A stretch of 5,037 nt of DNA from Pseudomonadota bacterium. Lineage in GTDB: Bacteria; Pseudomonadota; Alphaproteobacteria; Rhizobiales; Xanthobacteraceae. The DNA is taken from assembly GCA_023433965.1 (NCBI GenBank), contig JAEYTQ010000617.1, forward strand, positions 1 through 5,037, read 5' to 3'. This document shows positions 4,840 through 5,037 of the stretch, piece after piece; within the stretch, counting starts at the first letter, position 1, and every line of letters starts with the position of its first letter. The notes under the pieces were generated by a model. It saw nothing but the letters and a program-made list of their open reading frames with translations. It was not told the DNA's origin and searched no databases. Made by a program: the position numbers and the translations under genes.

Positions 4840-5037
4840 ATGACTGCATTTAAATCGGATTTCCTCAACACCCTGCAGGAACGTGGATTCATCCACCAAT
4901 GCTCCGATTTCGAGGGGCTGGACGCGCTCGCCGCCAAGGGCGAAGCCATCGCCTATGTCGGCTACGATTGCACCGCCCGTTCGCTGCACATCGGCAATTA
5001 CCTGACCATGATGATGCTGTACTGGCTCCAGCAGTCC
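4840..5037 (+). CDS. tyrS: Tyrosyl-tRNA synthetase (N-terminal part)
   Basis: The first 66 codons are present and the gene runs off the right edge. The protein starts [20 protein letters not shown] and contains [19 protein letters not shown] (38-56), the class I synthetase entry strand with the HIGH-type motif as HIGN (50-53) and the preceding YxGxDxTAxSLH pattern of bacterial TyrS. The enzyme charges tRNA-Tyr with tyrosine using ATP in the cytosol. The KMSKS motif and the anticodon-binding domain are outside the window. The ATG at 4840 matches the usual N terminus; the ribosome binding site is weak, with only a GACAG-like stretch next to the start. It is divergent from anmK. Confidence 0.95.
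   Translation, partial: MTAFKSDFLNTLQERGFIHQCSDFEGLDALAAKGEAIAYVGYDCTARSLHIGNYLTMMMLYWLQQS

Noticed and set aside
3996..4949. Minus-strand open frame of 317 codons overlapping anmK and the start of tyrS
   Set aside because: It is out of frame with anmK, Arg/Ala-rich and low in complexity, and it runs antisense through the clear tyrS N terminus.

Overview
The window looks like core chromosome of an alphaproteobacterium of the Bradyrhizobium/Rhodopseudomonas group. The basis is high GC with strongly GC-biased third codon positions, protein sequences that read like Bradyrhizobiaceae homologues, the suf gene order, and a site resembling the Irr 'ICE' box used by that group for iron control. This placement is inference from recognition, not from a search. 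No phage, insertion sequence, CRISPR array, tRNA or rRNA was seen.

Left part (1-1473, minus strand): the first 73 codons of sufB, preceded by a 113-base leader holding a good ribosome binding site, a small hairpin and an Irr-box-like dyad. Upstream of it is a complete class I (NifS/IscS-like) cysteine desulfurase. Together they form the head of an iron-sulfur cluster assembly (Suf) locus: the desulfurase supplies sulfur and SufB is the scaffold core.

Middle (1474-2787): a 333-base divergent intergenic region separates the desulfurase from a plus-strand alpha/beta hydrolase of the small COG2945-like type. That gene runs tail to tail, 9 bases apart, into a minus-strand four-helix SMR transporter of the SugE/Gdx type. 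A hairpin sits across the convergent junction. The SMR protein carries Asp where this family normally has its essential membrane Glu.

Right part (2788-5037): a glutathione S-transferase lies 10 bases upstream of the SMR gene and is probably co-transcribed with it. Its promoter is the best-defined regulatory region in the window: a consensus -35 (TTGACA), a 17-base spacer and a CTATCT -10, with three copies of the 12-base motif ATGCNNCTGCAT over the upstream edge, the spacer and the expected transcription start. This looks like the operator array of an unidentified regulator. Further upstream is anmK (1,6-anhydro-MurNAc kinase, cell-wall recycling), divergent from the start of tyrS (tyrosyl-tRNA synthetase), which leaves the window.

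Most genes are ordinary housekeeping functions. The points of interest are the GST-SMR promoter with its triple operator, the Asp-for-Glu SMR transporter, and the putative iron-responsive control of suf.
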